From positions 62,001-126,000 of the forward strand of contig WAEK01000028.1 in the NCBI GenBank assembly GCA_011634665.1: a stretch of 64,000 nucleotides of DNA, in the 5' to 3' direction. Origin of the DNA: Mortierella sp. BCC40632 (taxonomy: Eukaryota; Mortierellomycota; Mortierellomycetes; Mortierellales; Mortierellaceae). Numbering within the stretch: position 1 is the first letter of the stretch; every line of letters starts with the position of its first letter. This document shows positions 24,345-40,333 of the stretch, piece by piece. Both the position numbers and the translations under genes were made by a program. Below the pieces are notes generated by a model that was not told the origin of the DNA, did no database searches, and saw only the letters and a list, made by a program, of their open reading frames with translations.

Positions 24345-27300
24345 TCAGGCCACCATGGCCTCGGTCCAGTCCACTTCGAGTGCACAATCCGCAGGCACTT
24401 CATATCCCTTTGAACTCTTGCGGTTCAACACCACAATCAACTGCGCTAGTTGTGCATCCCAACTCAACTTCATCATAGACGCTGGGATAGCTTTGAGCTC
24501 ATGTTGGTGTTGTAATGTCTCGGTACCCTTGGCAGGAGGACTCACCACCGAAACTCGGACCTGTCGCGTCTCCAAATGAATCGCTGACACATGCGACTCG
24601 GATGGAACCCAACCCGGTGCAATACCATCCAAACCAATACCACAAATCCGGATCATATGCACATTCAAAGACCGGGGCCTTGACTCGACTTGTCTTTGCT
24701 TCTGTGATTGCTTTTCATTCAGTTGCACGGATCCACTGACAGAACTCGAGGACACGGTGAGCACACCCGGTGTGGAGACACGCATTTGGACAAGAGTTCC
24801 ATCCATCGGCGCAAACGAGTCATCATCGTGGTAGTACTCTCCTCGTGCCTGTCCTCTTTCGTCCAGAGCTACCAAGATCTCAAGAGGTGCTTGTTGTACC
24901 TGAGTAGTTGTCATAAAGGCCGACGATTTGACAACACTGGCGCGGGGCAAAATACTTCCACCCCGCAAATGGACGGGGATCTTGGTCAATGGTGCATCCA
25001 GCTCATACGCCTTGCTCCTCGACTCGGACACATGTTCATCCACAGTCGGTGTGGCCTGGACTTCGAGACATCCTGTATACAGATTATACCAACGGCCTCT
25101 CGGGAAGAGGGCCTCCACGGTAATATGCTTCCGTTGCAGAACTGGAGAGACTAGAATGGCCTCGCCCACCAGGAACTGCTCATCTACACCAAGCAGAGTT
25201 GGATCGACTGGATCGAGGATCCAAATCGGTGAGAGAACCATTTGACCATCTTGATGGAATCGATAAAAGAGTGTATACCACCATGGTAAAAGACTATATC
25301 GCAATCCCATCATATCCCGAGTCACATCTGCGACTGCCTTGGATAGATAGGGTTCTTGTGAAGGGTTGACAATACAGTTGTGGTTTCTCAGGAAAGGATA
25401 AAAGGCTCCAAGTTGATGCCAACGAATCAACAACTCTTCGGACGCGATATCTCCAAACCCTCCAACATCAGCCCCCACCATTCCAATCCCAAAAAGTTGG
25501 AAATTAAGCATTCCAGATATGGAAGCTTTCAGATCCGAAAACTCGGACCAGTTGTCTCCGAGCCATTTACATACATATTGTCCAGAGCCGACAAATGAAC
25601 TCCTTGACAAGACAAAGGGTTTGCGGTCTGGATACACCTGCCTCAGTGAATGGTAGGTGGCGATTCCTTCCATGTGTCCAAACAGGCTGTGAGCATCGTA
25701 TTCGATTACACCATCATGATGGAGTGCATCCACAGAGACGGTGCGGTACTCTAGGTCTGCTTTTTCAGAGTTGTTGTTAATACGATAGGGTGGATCGTTT
25801 GGGCTGGCATATACGATGGGTGGACGAGGTCCGTCCAGTACAACCTCAGTTCCTGAATTGTACTCTGGCATGTCCCCTGGTACCAACTCGCTGACGGAGG
25901 ACTGGTTCTGTTGATCTAAATGTCGTTCATGGCTGTAAGGATCGTGCTCGGCCTCGTAGTCGTGTTCTTTTTGTGCAATGGTATCCTTTGGCAAGGAAGC
26001 ATGAATGTCTTGCTGGTCCGTCGGTCCTTTGTCACTTCCATCTATTGTAGTAGTGCCTCCAAGCTTATTTTCCTGATGTTGAGGCTGGTGATGGGGCTGC
26101 TGGAGAATAACTTTGCCCTTCTTGTCCTTTTTGGGTCCAGGAGCAAAGTCCCCGAGCTGGACAGGTCGATCCTCAGAAGACTCAATATGGGAACAGTCAC
26201 CGTCATGAAAGCTCGCAGGCTCATTCATATCGATCCATATACCGTCCACAGGTGTCTGTCGAAGCCATTCTGCAATGTGTCCATACCAGTAATCACTCGT
26301 CTCTGGATGGAACCAGTCAGGGAAGGCAATCTTTCCCTGCCATTGCTTTGCCACGAACGGATAAAGGTCGCCCGGATGCAGGATAGTGCCATCTTCAGTC
26401 TTTTCTTCTTTGACAACCCTTCTATGGATAAACAAGTTCTTGGCGATGCCTGTATCATATGGTTCGTAAAGTCCCTTCTTGTACTGGATTTTGATGCCTG
26501 GATCTAGAATCATGACAATCTTTTGGTCCTGCTTGTGAAGTTCCTGTATCCATTGCGCCGTCTTTTTGATCGGATACCGAGCCTCGTCAATCAGAAAACC
26601 CTTGTAGTCCTTCATGTAACTATCATATTGAGCCGTGTTAAAGATGTGTAAAAGAGCGATAAGATATACTAGGCAAAAAAAGAGAATGACGTTTTAGCTA
26701 TTGTCAAGAAAGATGGCTGTGTTAAAGAACATACTCAATATCAATCCAGATCGCCTCAAGCGGAAGCGAGTGCTTCTTGAACTTGCTGACCACATCTTTG
26801 GCCTTTTGTAGAGAGTCGTAGCCCCAGCGGCACTGATGAAAACCCAAGGTCCAGAAGGGGATCATGCAGGGTCGCCCGATAAGCTCCAAATACTGCTGAA
26901 TAACCTGTTGTGGTGTGGGTCCAGTAAAGATATAGAAGTCGAGTAGTCCACCAATGACCTTAAAAACGAGTCGGTCGCCCTCTGCAGTCAGTTGGACATC
27001 CATGCCATTGGAGTTAAGCAGTAGCTAGTTGGAGTGGATTCATGGATTAGACACACGATTAGATCGCTTTTTGCTCTCACGGGCCTCTTTCCCACGCTCC
27101 TTTTAGCATTAGCAATCACTGTGAATATAAGAGATACTTACGACTCCATGTACAGACCCGGATGGGAGAACCTCAAGATAGAATGGATGACATCCGTAAA
27201 GATTCCTTCCTGGCTTGCAAGGACTGTCACGGGCCCAAAGGGTTGTCAACGAACCTGGTTCTCGTCGGAATGGAGCCACGACCTCACCGAGTCCATAAAT

Positions 27301-27864
27301 GTTGGCATGTCCCGCTGTCTTGTTCTTTTGGCCAACACCACCACCAAGACGCGTCGACAATTCGAGATACTGGTTCTTGACCGTGATACCAAAACCAGTC
27401 GTATCAAAGAGTTTTTCTCCTGAAGCAGTTCGCACGACAGTAAAGCCAAAGTGTGTAGGATCATCCCAATGGACAGAATAGTCAGGCTGAGCACCGGGAG
27501 TGGGACTATCTTGTACATCAAAGAGCGGCTTCTGTGGAGGGAACCGTGGCACAACAGACTCGGGGACTCTCCAAGGTTGACAGTCGGGGCGATCGATCAA
27601 GACATGGAGACGATTCTTGGACTCTGGTCGTACCTTGACCCAGAGTCGAGGTGGATCGGGACCGAAGCGAGGACTCAATACGGCAGGTCGACGTAGAGCA
27701 AGTGTCAGGACACGTTCGGGGACATCGAGAGGTAACGAGAGTGAAGAAGGTGCCTTGACAGCGGCGCTAACGATTGGGGTGGGAAGCGGTGGATGTGAAG
27801 CAACGATGGCATAGTCAGCTGTGGAAGAGGACTGTGTCCGAGGAGGTTTCGTCTGTGTGGCCAT
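24345..27864 (-). CDS. Glycoside hydrolase family 31 alpha-glucosidase
   Basis: Hydrolyses terminal alpha-glucosidic bonds (maltase/alpha-glucosidase type). Exons 27142-27864, 26735-27024 and 24345-26619 sum to 3288 nt (1095 aa) in frame. The joins recreate family motifs: HGV/LLLNSNGMDV at intron 1 and WIDID/YMKDY at intron 2. The catalytic nucleophile is Asp of DGIWIDMNEPASF (residue about 467), and the likely acid/base is Asp of KWLGDNWSEF; GADVGGFG and RNHNCIVNPSQEPY are also typical. The fold order is an N-terminal beta domain, a (beta/alpha)8 barrel and C-terminal beta domains. A His/Gln/Asp-rich insert of about 150 residues sits after the nucleophile loop. No signal peptide is visible at the chosen ATG, although most fungal enzymes of this group are secreted or ER enzymes; an upstream exon may be missing. 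It is divergent from the CaMK gene. Confidence 0.93.
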
Positions 27865-28643
27865 GACTCGAGAAGCGGAGTAGGGCTGGTGCTGGGGTCA
27901 GTGCGAAGAGAAGAAGAAGAGATAAGAGTGGAAAGAAGGAAAAGAAAAGAAGGAAGGAAAGTGTGCAATAAACAGCCACTGAGAAGACGGGGGGCATTGA
28001 GCAAGCAAGCCAGGACGCCACCATGGTCATCCTTTGAGAGAGAGAGAGAGAGTGATGAGAGAGTGATGAGAGAGTGGTGAGAGAAAGAAAGAGAGGGAGA
28101 GAGTCTCTCTTTCGTCTTGATTCGAGGTGATAAAATCAATCTCGCACGGCCTATTCTGGGACCCACGATATGCTACACTGAACAGATGACACGTGCCTCT
28201 TGGCCCCGTTCTGGAGATCCACTCCTCACCTGCTCTCCAGTCCAGCCTGGACCATGCTTGTGGCCTAATAGGCACGTGGACAAGACGCTTTGGCCGGTCC
28301 GGGGGGCAGCCAGTGTAGACAGGGTAAAGCATCAACGTGCTCCAAACGCGGCGGAAACTGCCCAGCAAGGGGCACGACTTTGAATGCGCACACGCCTCAG
28401 ACAGTCAGACCACTGTTGGTGAATGATTCTCGCGCATCCATTCTTATTTCGAAGGAGGCATTTACCCAGTTCCTTTTTTTCCCCTCTTTCTCTTCTCCCT
28501 TTCTCTCTTCGTCTTACTACCCTGTTTAGTCCGCTTTCCTCGTCCACCCCTACGCCCCGCCTGCTTCTCTCGCCTTTTGCCATTCTCTTTTCCTCCTCGC
28601 TCCATTCCTCGCCTCCTCCACCCACCACTCATTCATCATCATC
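27865..28643. promoter_or_regulatory. Divergent intergenic region GH31 / CaMK
   Basis: This 779-bp stretch holds both 5' ends. A GAGAGAGTGATGA-type tandem (28034-28100) is present, pyrimidine-rich on the GH31 coding strand. A T/C-rich leader (28470-28640) precedes the CaMK ATG. A hydrophobic minus-strand frame at 27815-28030 is out of frame with GH31. Confidence 0.5.
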
Positions 28644-31602
<2,959 letters not shown>

Positions 31603-31830
31603 GCGCTGCTTTTCTTTTTTCTTTTTCATTTTTTTCTTTTTCCTTTTTATTTTTCCTCCATTTTTTTTTTTTTTTTTTTTGTTACTAATTTTTTCTTCTT
31701 CTATGCAAGCCGAGAAGTTTGCATTGGATGGACTGGAGACCTCTGGAAAAGATTCAGGAGTGTAGAGGAAACCTATTTTATTGAGAGAACAAGAGGGAGT
31801 AGGGAAGGAAGCGGTGGTGCGCTAGTTTTC

Positions 31831-31836
31831 AATAAA
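31831..31836 (+). terminator. Candidate polyadenylation signal of the CaMK gene
   Basis: AATAAA lies 229 bases after the stop; several T-rich stretches (31610-31700) lie in the presumed 3' UTR. Confidence 0.4.
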
Positions 31837-32544
31837 CTATCAGTCCAGCATAGTGCAACTATGCTGTTTTTCATTATGCTCTCTGGATATGATTTTTTTT
31901 TTCTCTTTCTTTTTACCAAGGTAACACGCACACAGGCTTAGGTCTGGATAAGGACAGGCGAAGCACAGGGTGGGCTGCAGAGGCGGCGTACATTTAAGGA
32001 TGCACTTGTCCCTTGCAGGGAGTGAGAGACAGTAGACAGTCGCTCATCTCTGAAAATGTCTGACAATCATCCAAGACCCCACTCCACCTGGAGTTAAAGA
32101 GCAAAAGCAGGGATCAAAGTGTCCCCCCAGGATGCAGCATCCACGAAGGCCCCGTGTGGTGTCCAGATCGAGGAGAGGGATAGAAGGAGGAGAGTGCGAG
32201 AGAGAGAGAGAGAAGAGAAGAGAAGAGAAGAGTGGAGCGAGAGAAAGAGATAGAGTGAAATAGAGTAAAAGTGAAAATGAAGAGAAGAGTGGCACAGCAA
32301 GCCATGGTTTGGATGAGCCCATGGTGACGGACCCGTTCTAGAGCAGTGCAGAGACACTCTGTCCACTGTGGCGGACTGTTCTTGACCGCTCGACCTCGCT
32401 CCCACTCACTCGCTGCTACTTGATGCTCTTATTATCTTATTTCCCCATCCACCATTCCCCATTTCTCATTCATCTCTTCCTTCCTTCCTTCCATCCTTCT
32501 CCATCATTACCTTTTTCTTTTTCTTTTTCTTTTTTTTTTTTTTT

Positions 32545-32597
<53 letters not shown>

Positions 32598-33003
32598 CTC
32601 TCTTCCATTAAATCTAAGCCATTCTGGCTATCCCCTCAAGCTCCATCCTCCATCCCTCTCCTCCTCCTCCTCTTTTTTTTCCATCCATCATCGTCATCAT
32701 CCCTTTTATTTTTATTTTATTTTTTATTCCTCCTTCCTGTCTTTTCCATCCCCACGCCTCTTTCTCCATCCATCCCTGTCGGATTCAAGTCTGTCAACGG
32801 ACCGGTTCATCCACTCGCTCGTTCTTTTTTACCTAATGCCTCTCAGCCGACGACCCTAAGTCTTCGTGTGCTACCCAACCCAATCCGCCCCGTCCCTGCT
32901 CCTGCCTGACGGAATACACATTCACATACACAAACACTCGGGGCTTCCACTCGAGCCAACAAACACGCAGGGTATCTAAAAAACCGCCGGGATCCAAGGT
33001 TTT

Positions 33004-33058
<55 letters not shown>

Positions 33059-33187
33059 TTTTTAATAATATCGCTCTCGACCTTCCTTCCCGCTGCACTC
33101 TTTCTCTCTTCCCTTTCTCTTTTCCTCTCTTCCTCCTTTTCGCCTTTTCTTTCTTCCTTCGACACCCCTACCAACCTCTCTCTCTTA

Positions 33188-33223
<36 letters not shown>

Positions 33224-33309
33224 TTCTCACTCTCACTCTCACTCTCTCATACACATTCAGACAAACACACACACACACCCTCTCTCGGTTCTCCTCTTGA
33301 CTCGCCAGG
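31837..33309. other. Long pyrimidine-rich upstream region of RasGEF A
   Basis: About 1.5 kb without a supported gene. The left part (32040-32300) is purine-rich on the plus strand. From 32400 to 33300 it is almost wholly C/T: T-runs at 32529-32597, (CT)n at 33005-33051 and 33193-33250. These read as low-complexity Phe/Ser/Leu frames only. It probably holds the promoter and leader of the gene starting at 33310. Confidence 0.6.
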
Positions 33310-33943
33310 ATGGTCTCGGAGCAGCTCGAGGTCCAGGTGTTGGTTAGGGCTCTCTACGACTTTGAATCCGACGACGCAACTAACCTCACCTTCAAGAAGG
33401 ACGATGTGATCCATGTCCTCGCCCAGCTCGAATCTGGGTGGTGGGCCGGCCACTGCGATGGTCGCCAGGGATGGTTCCCATCGAACTATGTCCAGGTCCT
33501 TGGCGAAGACGATCTCGACAGTCAGGATGAAGATGTAGATGACCTCGAGGTACGTCTCTTTTATTATCTTTATTATTTTTGTTCTGCATCGGCGGTTGGG
33601 CGATGGCAGTTCGATAGTGGACAGTTAGAGCAGTGTGGGTATATTGTGTGGCGTACATAAGAAAAGAGACTTCTTGCACCACCATTCTCTCTTCTCCCCC
33701 TTGAAAAAAAAAAAATGGAAATGGCGAAGAGGCGTTAGGCCGATGCGCGCGTGCTTTATCCGTTCGTCTCCCCTCTTTCATACCTTGGTCCCACCTGTCA
33801 GTGGGCCACAAGCATGTTTTTTGTCAACAGGCGGCATTGGCTCTTTGGTATTAGATTGCGCACCCCCAACCCAACCCAACTCTCTCTCTCTTGCTTGGTG
33901 CTCTCGACTGCTCTCGTCGGGTCCTTTTTCTCCTTCAGTTTGT

Positions 33944-33996
<53 letters not shown>

Positions 33997-35338
33997 TTTT
34001 TCTTATACACCCTCATACTTTGTCTTCCGCTGATCAATGTTTTGGCTACTTGATGCGATACTTGTCGGCTGTCAGCCAAACAGTCCATGGCTGAGACATG
34101 GTCCCTGGCCGAAACTACCCGCTCTCCCTCTTCCTCTTTCGCCGTCTCTCTCTTTCTCTCTCTTTCTCTCTCTCTCTGCCTGCCTCAACCGTATCCTTGA
34201 GATGCTCACTCGCTTCTACAAGAACATTCAGCGGCATTGACAATAGCAAACTACAAAGATGCCATCTACCTTCAATTCTAACTCGCCTCCTTCTATCTCT
34301 CTTAGGGCGGCGACGATGTGTGGCTCCCCCAGACGACGCCCGATGGTCAGGTTTTTTACTACAATCAGCGCACAGGCGAGTCAAGCTGGACAATCCCCGA
34401 CTCGGAAGACCAAGCTAGTACACATAGTGTTGGCACCGCAGACACTGCCGGCCAGGATGGAACAGGCAAGTCATCTCTCTTTCTCCATACCCTGACATGG
34501 CTCTGCCTATGCCCAACAGCTCTTGAGAGCTTGTGGAGGCCGAGAGCGTTGAATGTTCTCGGTGTTGCTGCAATTTCGATTGCCTGACGCCCAGTGTTGC
34601 TTTTTGCTCTGCTGCATATGGGTTGCTATACTGCTGGCGCATGTATCTTATTCTTATTCTTCTTCTTCTTCATCTTTCTTCCTCCTCTCCTCCTACAGGT
34701 CGCGCTAGGTGGTCGGTGCGTCAGTCTACCTCGAACGGCAACGGTTGGTACACTTCCGAGGTCGAGGATGATGACCAGGATGACCAGGACGACTCGCACG
34801 CTGATGCTGCCGACATTGGAGCGCAGAACAATGATGACAGTGGGTCGCGCTTGTCGCGCTCTTCGAGCTCGCACTCTTCTATGAACAATAAGGTAATTCG
34901 CGCTGTCTGTCTGGTCTGCCACCTCCCCACACGCACGTCTCTCGTCCTCTTCCTATTCTTCTTTTTACTCCCCTCTCCCCTCCACCCTCTTCCCCAACTG
35001 GTGGTCGCCTGGACCGGTATCCTTACCTTTGTACCCGTAATGCGCCTCTTCGGAGGTCCTCTCCATTAACTCTATTGGCCGCTCCCCTTTGCCCAATGTC
35101 CCAATGTCGGACCCAAAAAGTGAAAAGGGTCAAGGAAGAAGAAACTGTCCCCGCCTCTCTGAACGAGAGCGGACAATGCTCTATTTGCTCCTAATCCCTC
35201 TATCCCTGTGGATGCTGCGTGGCCGTTTTGACAGCGCCCTAGTTTTTTTTTTTTTTTTACTCTTTCTTCTCTCTCATATCCATGGTTCTCGTTCATTTCT
35301 CTCTGCCTTTTCTCTCTCTGCTGGCTCTCATCCACGCA

Positions 35339-35380
<42 letters not shown>

Positions 35381-38300
35381 TTTGCTCTCATGCCCGATTT
35401 CTTTTTTCTCTCTCCCCCAATGCTCACACACGAACCTGTTGTCTTGCTCTGCCATTGGACCCCTTGTCTGCAACATCTAGACCGCTGTCTCTTCCACAGA
35501 TGCCACTAGCACTGCGGGCTCGTCAACTGCTGATCCTGCCCTGACAGTCGCTGCTGCTCGAAAGCCTTCGGGTCTGGCCCCTCCCGTCCCGCTTGACCCA
35601 GTCGATGGCTTGCCTCCTCTCCCAGTCCTGCCCAACCCTTTTGATCCCGAGCCTAGCTGGGACTCGCTCTTGGACCACATTACCGCTGCGGTCGAGAATC
35701 TGATCCGCTCTGCAGACGAAGGCTTCAAGCCCTATTATTTAATCCAGTCTTCTATCGTCGTCGAGGCCATCCGTGTCATGCTCTATGCCTCTGGCACTGT
35801 CGATAAGGACGCCGTCATCATGCGTCAGCACCGTGCGCTCAAGCTGCACCATCGCCAGATCATGGCGTCGCTCTCCAAACTTGTTCTCTCTGCCAAGATG
35901 GCCTCTGGCGTCTGGTCTCCGCCAGATGCAGTCGCCAAATTGCAGGCGGATGCTAAAGAAGTCAAGACTGCAGCCCAGAACTATGTCACGACAGCTAAAC
36001 AGACTGATATCACTGTCCGTCAAGTGGATGCTCGCCTTGTCACAGACATCAAGAGCCCACTTAAGGCCAAGGCCGCGGCGCGCACCTTGGACCGAGCTCT
36101 CTCTAATGCATCGATCCGGAGTGATTATGGCAGTAATGGTGAACGCAAGGTCTTTGGCGCACAGATGAACAGCCAAAACGTTTTGAGTCAACTTGATTAT
36201 TATGCCAAGAGTGCCACCAAGGCCGTTAGTGTGCTTGCCATGCAGATCGAAAAGTTGATCGAAGGTCCCTTGCCCGAGATGCGTCTTGGTATGCACAGCA
36301 ATGGATCCTCGGCTGCGAACCCGATCATGAACTCGGCCCAGTCCGCGCAGCTCGTGACGCAGGCTCGTCAAACGATCTCGCATCTGGGCTCTCTCCTGAC
36401 CTTGGTGACGGACTATTACACGGCTACGCTCTCGGAACAGACCACTGTTCCAGAAAAGACCTTTGCCGAAGTCCGCACGGCCAAGCAGGCGTTGCACGGC
36501 TGCACGGCCTCGCTCGTTATGGCGATCCAGGTCGCGACGGACTTGTTGGCCATCGGACAGGCTCTTGACCACGCCCTCGACACGGCCCACTCGACAGAGA
36601 AGGCTACCCAGGCCCTTGTACTTGCAGCAAAGAATCTTGTCCAGGAGAAGGATGCCTCAGATGCCATCGCGCACGTCAACAAGCCCGCCACGTATGACCC
36701 CTATGGAGCTTCAGCTCGACGACCTTCCGTTGCGCCCAACGCAGAGCGCACGACAGAGGAAATCATGTACAGCCACGACAACGATTCGGACATTGAGCCA
36801 GATCTGACACCCCGATCTCCCGCCAACATCAGTAGGGTGATCCCACCTGAGCAGCGCGCCCGCTCCGACTCTCAGCCCTCGGTCTTTACTGCTCACACGA
36901 GTCACTCTGGAACATACACCCCAGGAACAGAATATTCGGGAAGGAATGCTCAAGCCGGCTTCCCCTTCCCGACCTCGCCCTCGGAATCGACCTTTGTTGC
37001 CTCAACGGCTGGCAGTGTCGGAGGACGTGCGGCCGCAGGCACCACGCCCTGGTACCTCAGCTATGACTACCAACCCGGAGAGCTTGTCCTCAACCCCGAG
37101 GGTCATGTCAAGGGCGGCACATTGACGGCACTGATCGAACGATTGACGCTCCACGATGGTTTGCATTCCGACTTTATTGCCACCTTCTTGTTGACCTACC
37201 GATCATTCACCAACACTCGAGATCTCTTTACACATTTGTTCCGTCGGTTCACGATCCAGCCTCCCATGGGACTAGAACAGGAAGAACTTGAGATTTGGAC
37301 AGAAAAGAAATTGACACCGATCCGACTTCGAGTGTTTAACATTATCAAGTCCTGGCTCGAGAACTATTATTTGGAAGATGAAGGCGATGACAAGGAGGCA
37401 TTGGGTATGATCAAGGATTTCTCTGGATCCACCGCCATGAAGGACACGATGAGTTTTGCGGCCGTTCAGCTGATCAAACTAGTAGAGAAACGAGAACAAT
37501 CCGATGGATTGTTGAAGAAGATGATTCTCAACTTGTCGACTCAGGCCCCAACACCGATCACGCCACGGAATTTGAAAAAGATCAAGTTTTTGGAATTGGA
37601 TCCACTTGAGTTTGCTCGTCAATTGACGATTATGGAGGCAACAGTGTATAACAAGATTCGACCTGTAGAATGTTTGGCCAAGGCATGGATGAGTGAGGAT
37701 CGAGAGATGGCCTCCAAGGCCGTGAATATCAAAAAGATGATTGAGACCAGTAATTTGTATGCCAACTGGATCAATGAGCTTGTGTTGAGTGAGAAGGAAC
37801 TCAAGAAGCGAGTGATTGTGATTCGACACCTGGTCAGCATTGCAGAGGTAAACCAAGATAAGATTTTTCTGAGGATTCTTTTTTTTTTGTGTTTGAATTT
37901 GAAAAAAGAAAAAAATTGGGAGGAGTACTGGGAAGAAGTGACTAAACTCTTTCTCTATTTTTTTTTCTTCTTTTTTCCCTTTCATCTTGTAGCGGCTGAA
38001 ACAATTGAACAACTTTAGTATGCTCTCAGCAACCATGGCCGCTCTCTCTCAATCTCCGATCCATCGACTAAAGCGAACATGGGAACAAGTCCCCACACGC
38101 ACCATGACTTCATTTATGGATCTCCAGGTCTTGATGGGAGTTGCCAAGAACTGGGCCGAATACCGTGATGAACTTCATCGAGTGAACCCACCTTGCGTTC
38201 CATTTGTGGGCATGTATCTGACGGATTTGGTGATGATTCAAGATGGCAACTCTGATTTCTTGAAGAAATCCAATCATTTGATTAATTTCTACAAACGAGT

Positions 38301-39444
38301 CAAGACCGCGGAGGTGATTCGAGAAATTCAACAATATCAGTCGGTACCTTATTGTCTCACTGGAGTTCCAGAGATCCAGGCGTTTATTCGCCGAGGTTTG
38401 GATGGAACCAAGTCTGTTGCTGACCTCTATGAAATGAGTTTAGCACTTGAACCTCGGTAAGTCCTCCTTCTCTCTCTCTCTCTCTCTCTCCAACCTTAAT
38501 TTCTGGCTACGAATCACAGGAAAGCTTTCTGTTACTGGTTACAGACTACAGGAAGAAAAAAAGAAAAAAAAAAAGGGCGTAAGGGAGTGCAAAAGTTTGG
38601 AAAATCATGGATCGACATTTATGGACTCAAAGGAATTACGACTAAGACGAGGCAATCCCGTACCTTGTTTCATCTTCAAATTGAAAGTGAAACAAACTGG
38701 ATCATGGACACACAACTACAGCTGGAGGAAAAAAAAAGAAAGAAAGAGGGTATTATTATCCTGTTGATATGATTGGCCCCATGAACTCTTATTCTGATCA
38801 ATGTGTTTGCACCCCTCAAAAAAAAAACTCGCCCCAAAAAATCCTCCCCACCCCCAGTGAACGAGGAGACGAAAAAATCGCGCGATTTTTGTCAGAAGCG
38901 GGCATGCTTTGAAGGGAAAAAAAACAATGAATCTTGAGGGAAAAAGAAAAAAGAAGAAAAAAAAGAAAACGTAAGAGAGCGCGAGAGAGATTACGGAGAA
39001 CGAACGAACGAACAAACGATCGGACGGACAGACGGACAGTGCTACGGCCATGACGAAAAGAAGAAAAAAACTAGAACCGGGCACGATATCGGAAAGATGG
39101 CTTTTCTATACATTTTTTTTTACGGCTCGATCCACCGGGGGTTTTTTTACGGCTCGATTCTCCGGTCTTGATACACGACGTCTGGCTCGTCCTTTCAACT
39201 TTTGTTCCTTCTCGGCGGACGGCTCCTCTTTATTTATTTATTTTTTTCACTTCCTATCAGCGATGGATTGTCTCTTTTTTTTCTTCCGGTCAGAGAACCG
39301 ATGCATTATGAATCCAATGACTGATATTTTTTCTTTCCTTTTCACTTTTCTCTTTGATATCGACAACAACAAAATAGTGACAAGATGACTACCCCGAATA
39401 CGGTCGAGCATATTAACCAAGTGTTCCATGCCACCGGATTGTAA
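33310..39444 (+). CDS. SH3-WW-RasGEF protein (Cdc25-like Ras guanine nucleotide exchange factor), paralogue A
   Basis: Activates Ras by GDP release. Exons 33310-33549, 34306-34465, 34699-34892, 35481-37847, 37993-38456, 39378-39444 give 1163 aa in frame. SH3 at residues about 9-66 (ALYDFESDDATNLTFKKDD; GWWAGHCDGRQGWFPSNYV). WW at about 83-111 (VFYYNQRTGESSWTIP). A conserved helical region spans about 215-420, then Ser-rich sequence. RasGEF_N is at about 715-860 (GTLTALIERLTLHDGL; IATFLLTYRSF). The catalytic RasGEF domain follows from about 900 (LDPLEFARQLTIMEATVYNK; PPCVPFVGMYLTDLVMIQDG; INFYKRVKTAEVIREIQQYQ). Intron 2 has a GC donor (CAG/GCAAGT). The last exon (21 codons, DKMTTPNTVEHINQV...) lies beyond a 921-nt intron whose donor creates an apparent TAA stop at 38458. 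A convergent paralogue lies at 50.5-57.9 kb. Confidence 0.93.
39378..39444 (+). other. Predicted terminal exon of RasGEF A
   Basis: After ...AAAATAG the frame continues T-GAC-AAG and gives DKMTTPNTVEHINQVFHATG plus Leu, then TAA. It completes the split Arg codon (CG/T) left by donor GTAAGT at 38457. AATAAA follows at 39478-39483. Confidence 0.65.
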
Positions 39445-40333
39445 CAATACGAACAAGAAAAAAAAAGAAAAACCCTGAATAAAAAAAAAAAATACTAAAA
39501 TAAATACAAAAGATTTTGGTGAACCATCTAGCAGTGCATAGTAGAATGGTAGAATTTTAAAGGAGAAAAAAAAAGAGTCTGCATGGGAGGGGAAAGGAAA
39601 AGAAGGGAAAAAAAACCATCTCTAGCCAAGAATGGAAACGCTTCCACTCCAACTCAGAAGAGTAATGAAAGAATAGACAGTGGAAATCGTTGCAGTTCTT
39701 GTGTGTTCGTGACCAAGACTCACAAAAAGTCTTGAGTTCTTAGCGGGCAAAAAAAAAAAAAAAAAAAAAAATTAATAGTAATTGTAATAGTAGTAGTTGA
39801 GATACAGTGGTCTCAAGTCTCCAGAGATGCTTCGCCCAAAACTACCTTTGCCCATTTTAATTTCGACTATTTAATTTATTTACTTTCCTGGTATGCACGA
39901 TCTTTGAAAACAAAAAAACAACGCTTCATCACCAGCAAAGGGAGGATAAACGGGGTGTATTTTTTCTTTACCAGGAAACAGACCAGAATAAAGATTGCAG
40001 CGTCTCCACACACACACACCCCTCCCTCCCCTCCTCTAAACATCATCGTTACTGCAGCTGGAATGAGTCACACTCCTGGTATGCATAAACCCACTTTAGA
40101 GGTGATATTGGAGACCTATTCCATTCTGTCTGTCGCCATTTGACACAATCTGAGTGGGTATTGCTCGAATGACCACTGAGATGGTTGAATGGTTGGTATT
40201 TATTCATCATCCCACAGGGACAAGGAGGACATGAAGTCAAGAATACCCTCACTATCTGTTACAGTATCAAGTATCAAGTATCTGGAAGAAAGAAAGAAAG
40301 AAAGAAAGAGAAAAAGAACTTTTTCCAACCCAA
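39445..40333. other. Intergenic region, A-rich
   Basis: This 889-bp stretch between convergent genes has no supported gene. It has several A-runs (for example 39750-39770), and AATAAA signals for both strands: 39478-39483 (+) and, on the minus strand, 40199-40204. Confidence 0.6.
40199..40204 (-). terminator. Candidate polyadenylation signal of the small secreted protein gene
   Basis: TTTATT on the plus strand reads AATAAA on the minus strand, about 130 bases past the stop at 40334. Confidence 0.4.

Noticed and set aside
27815..28030. Hydrophobic minus-strand frame that could be a GH31 signal peptide
   Set aside because: It is out of frame with the GH31 exon, is a translated pyrimidine tract, and I found no splice pair that joins it convincingly.
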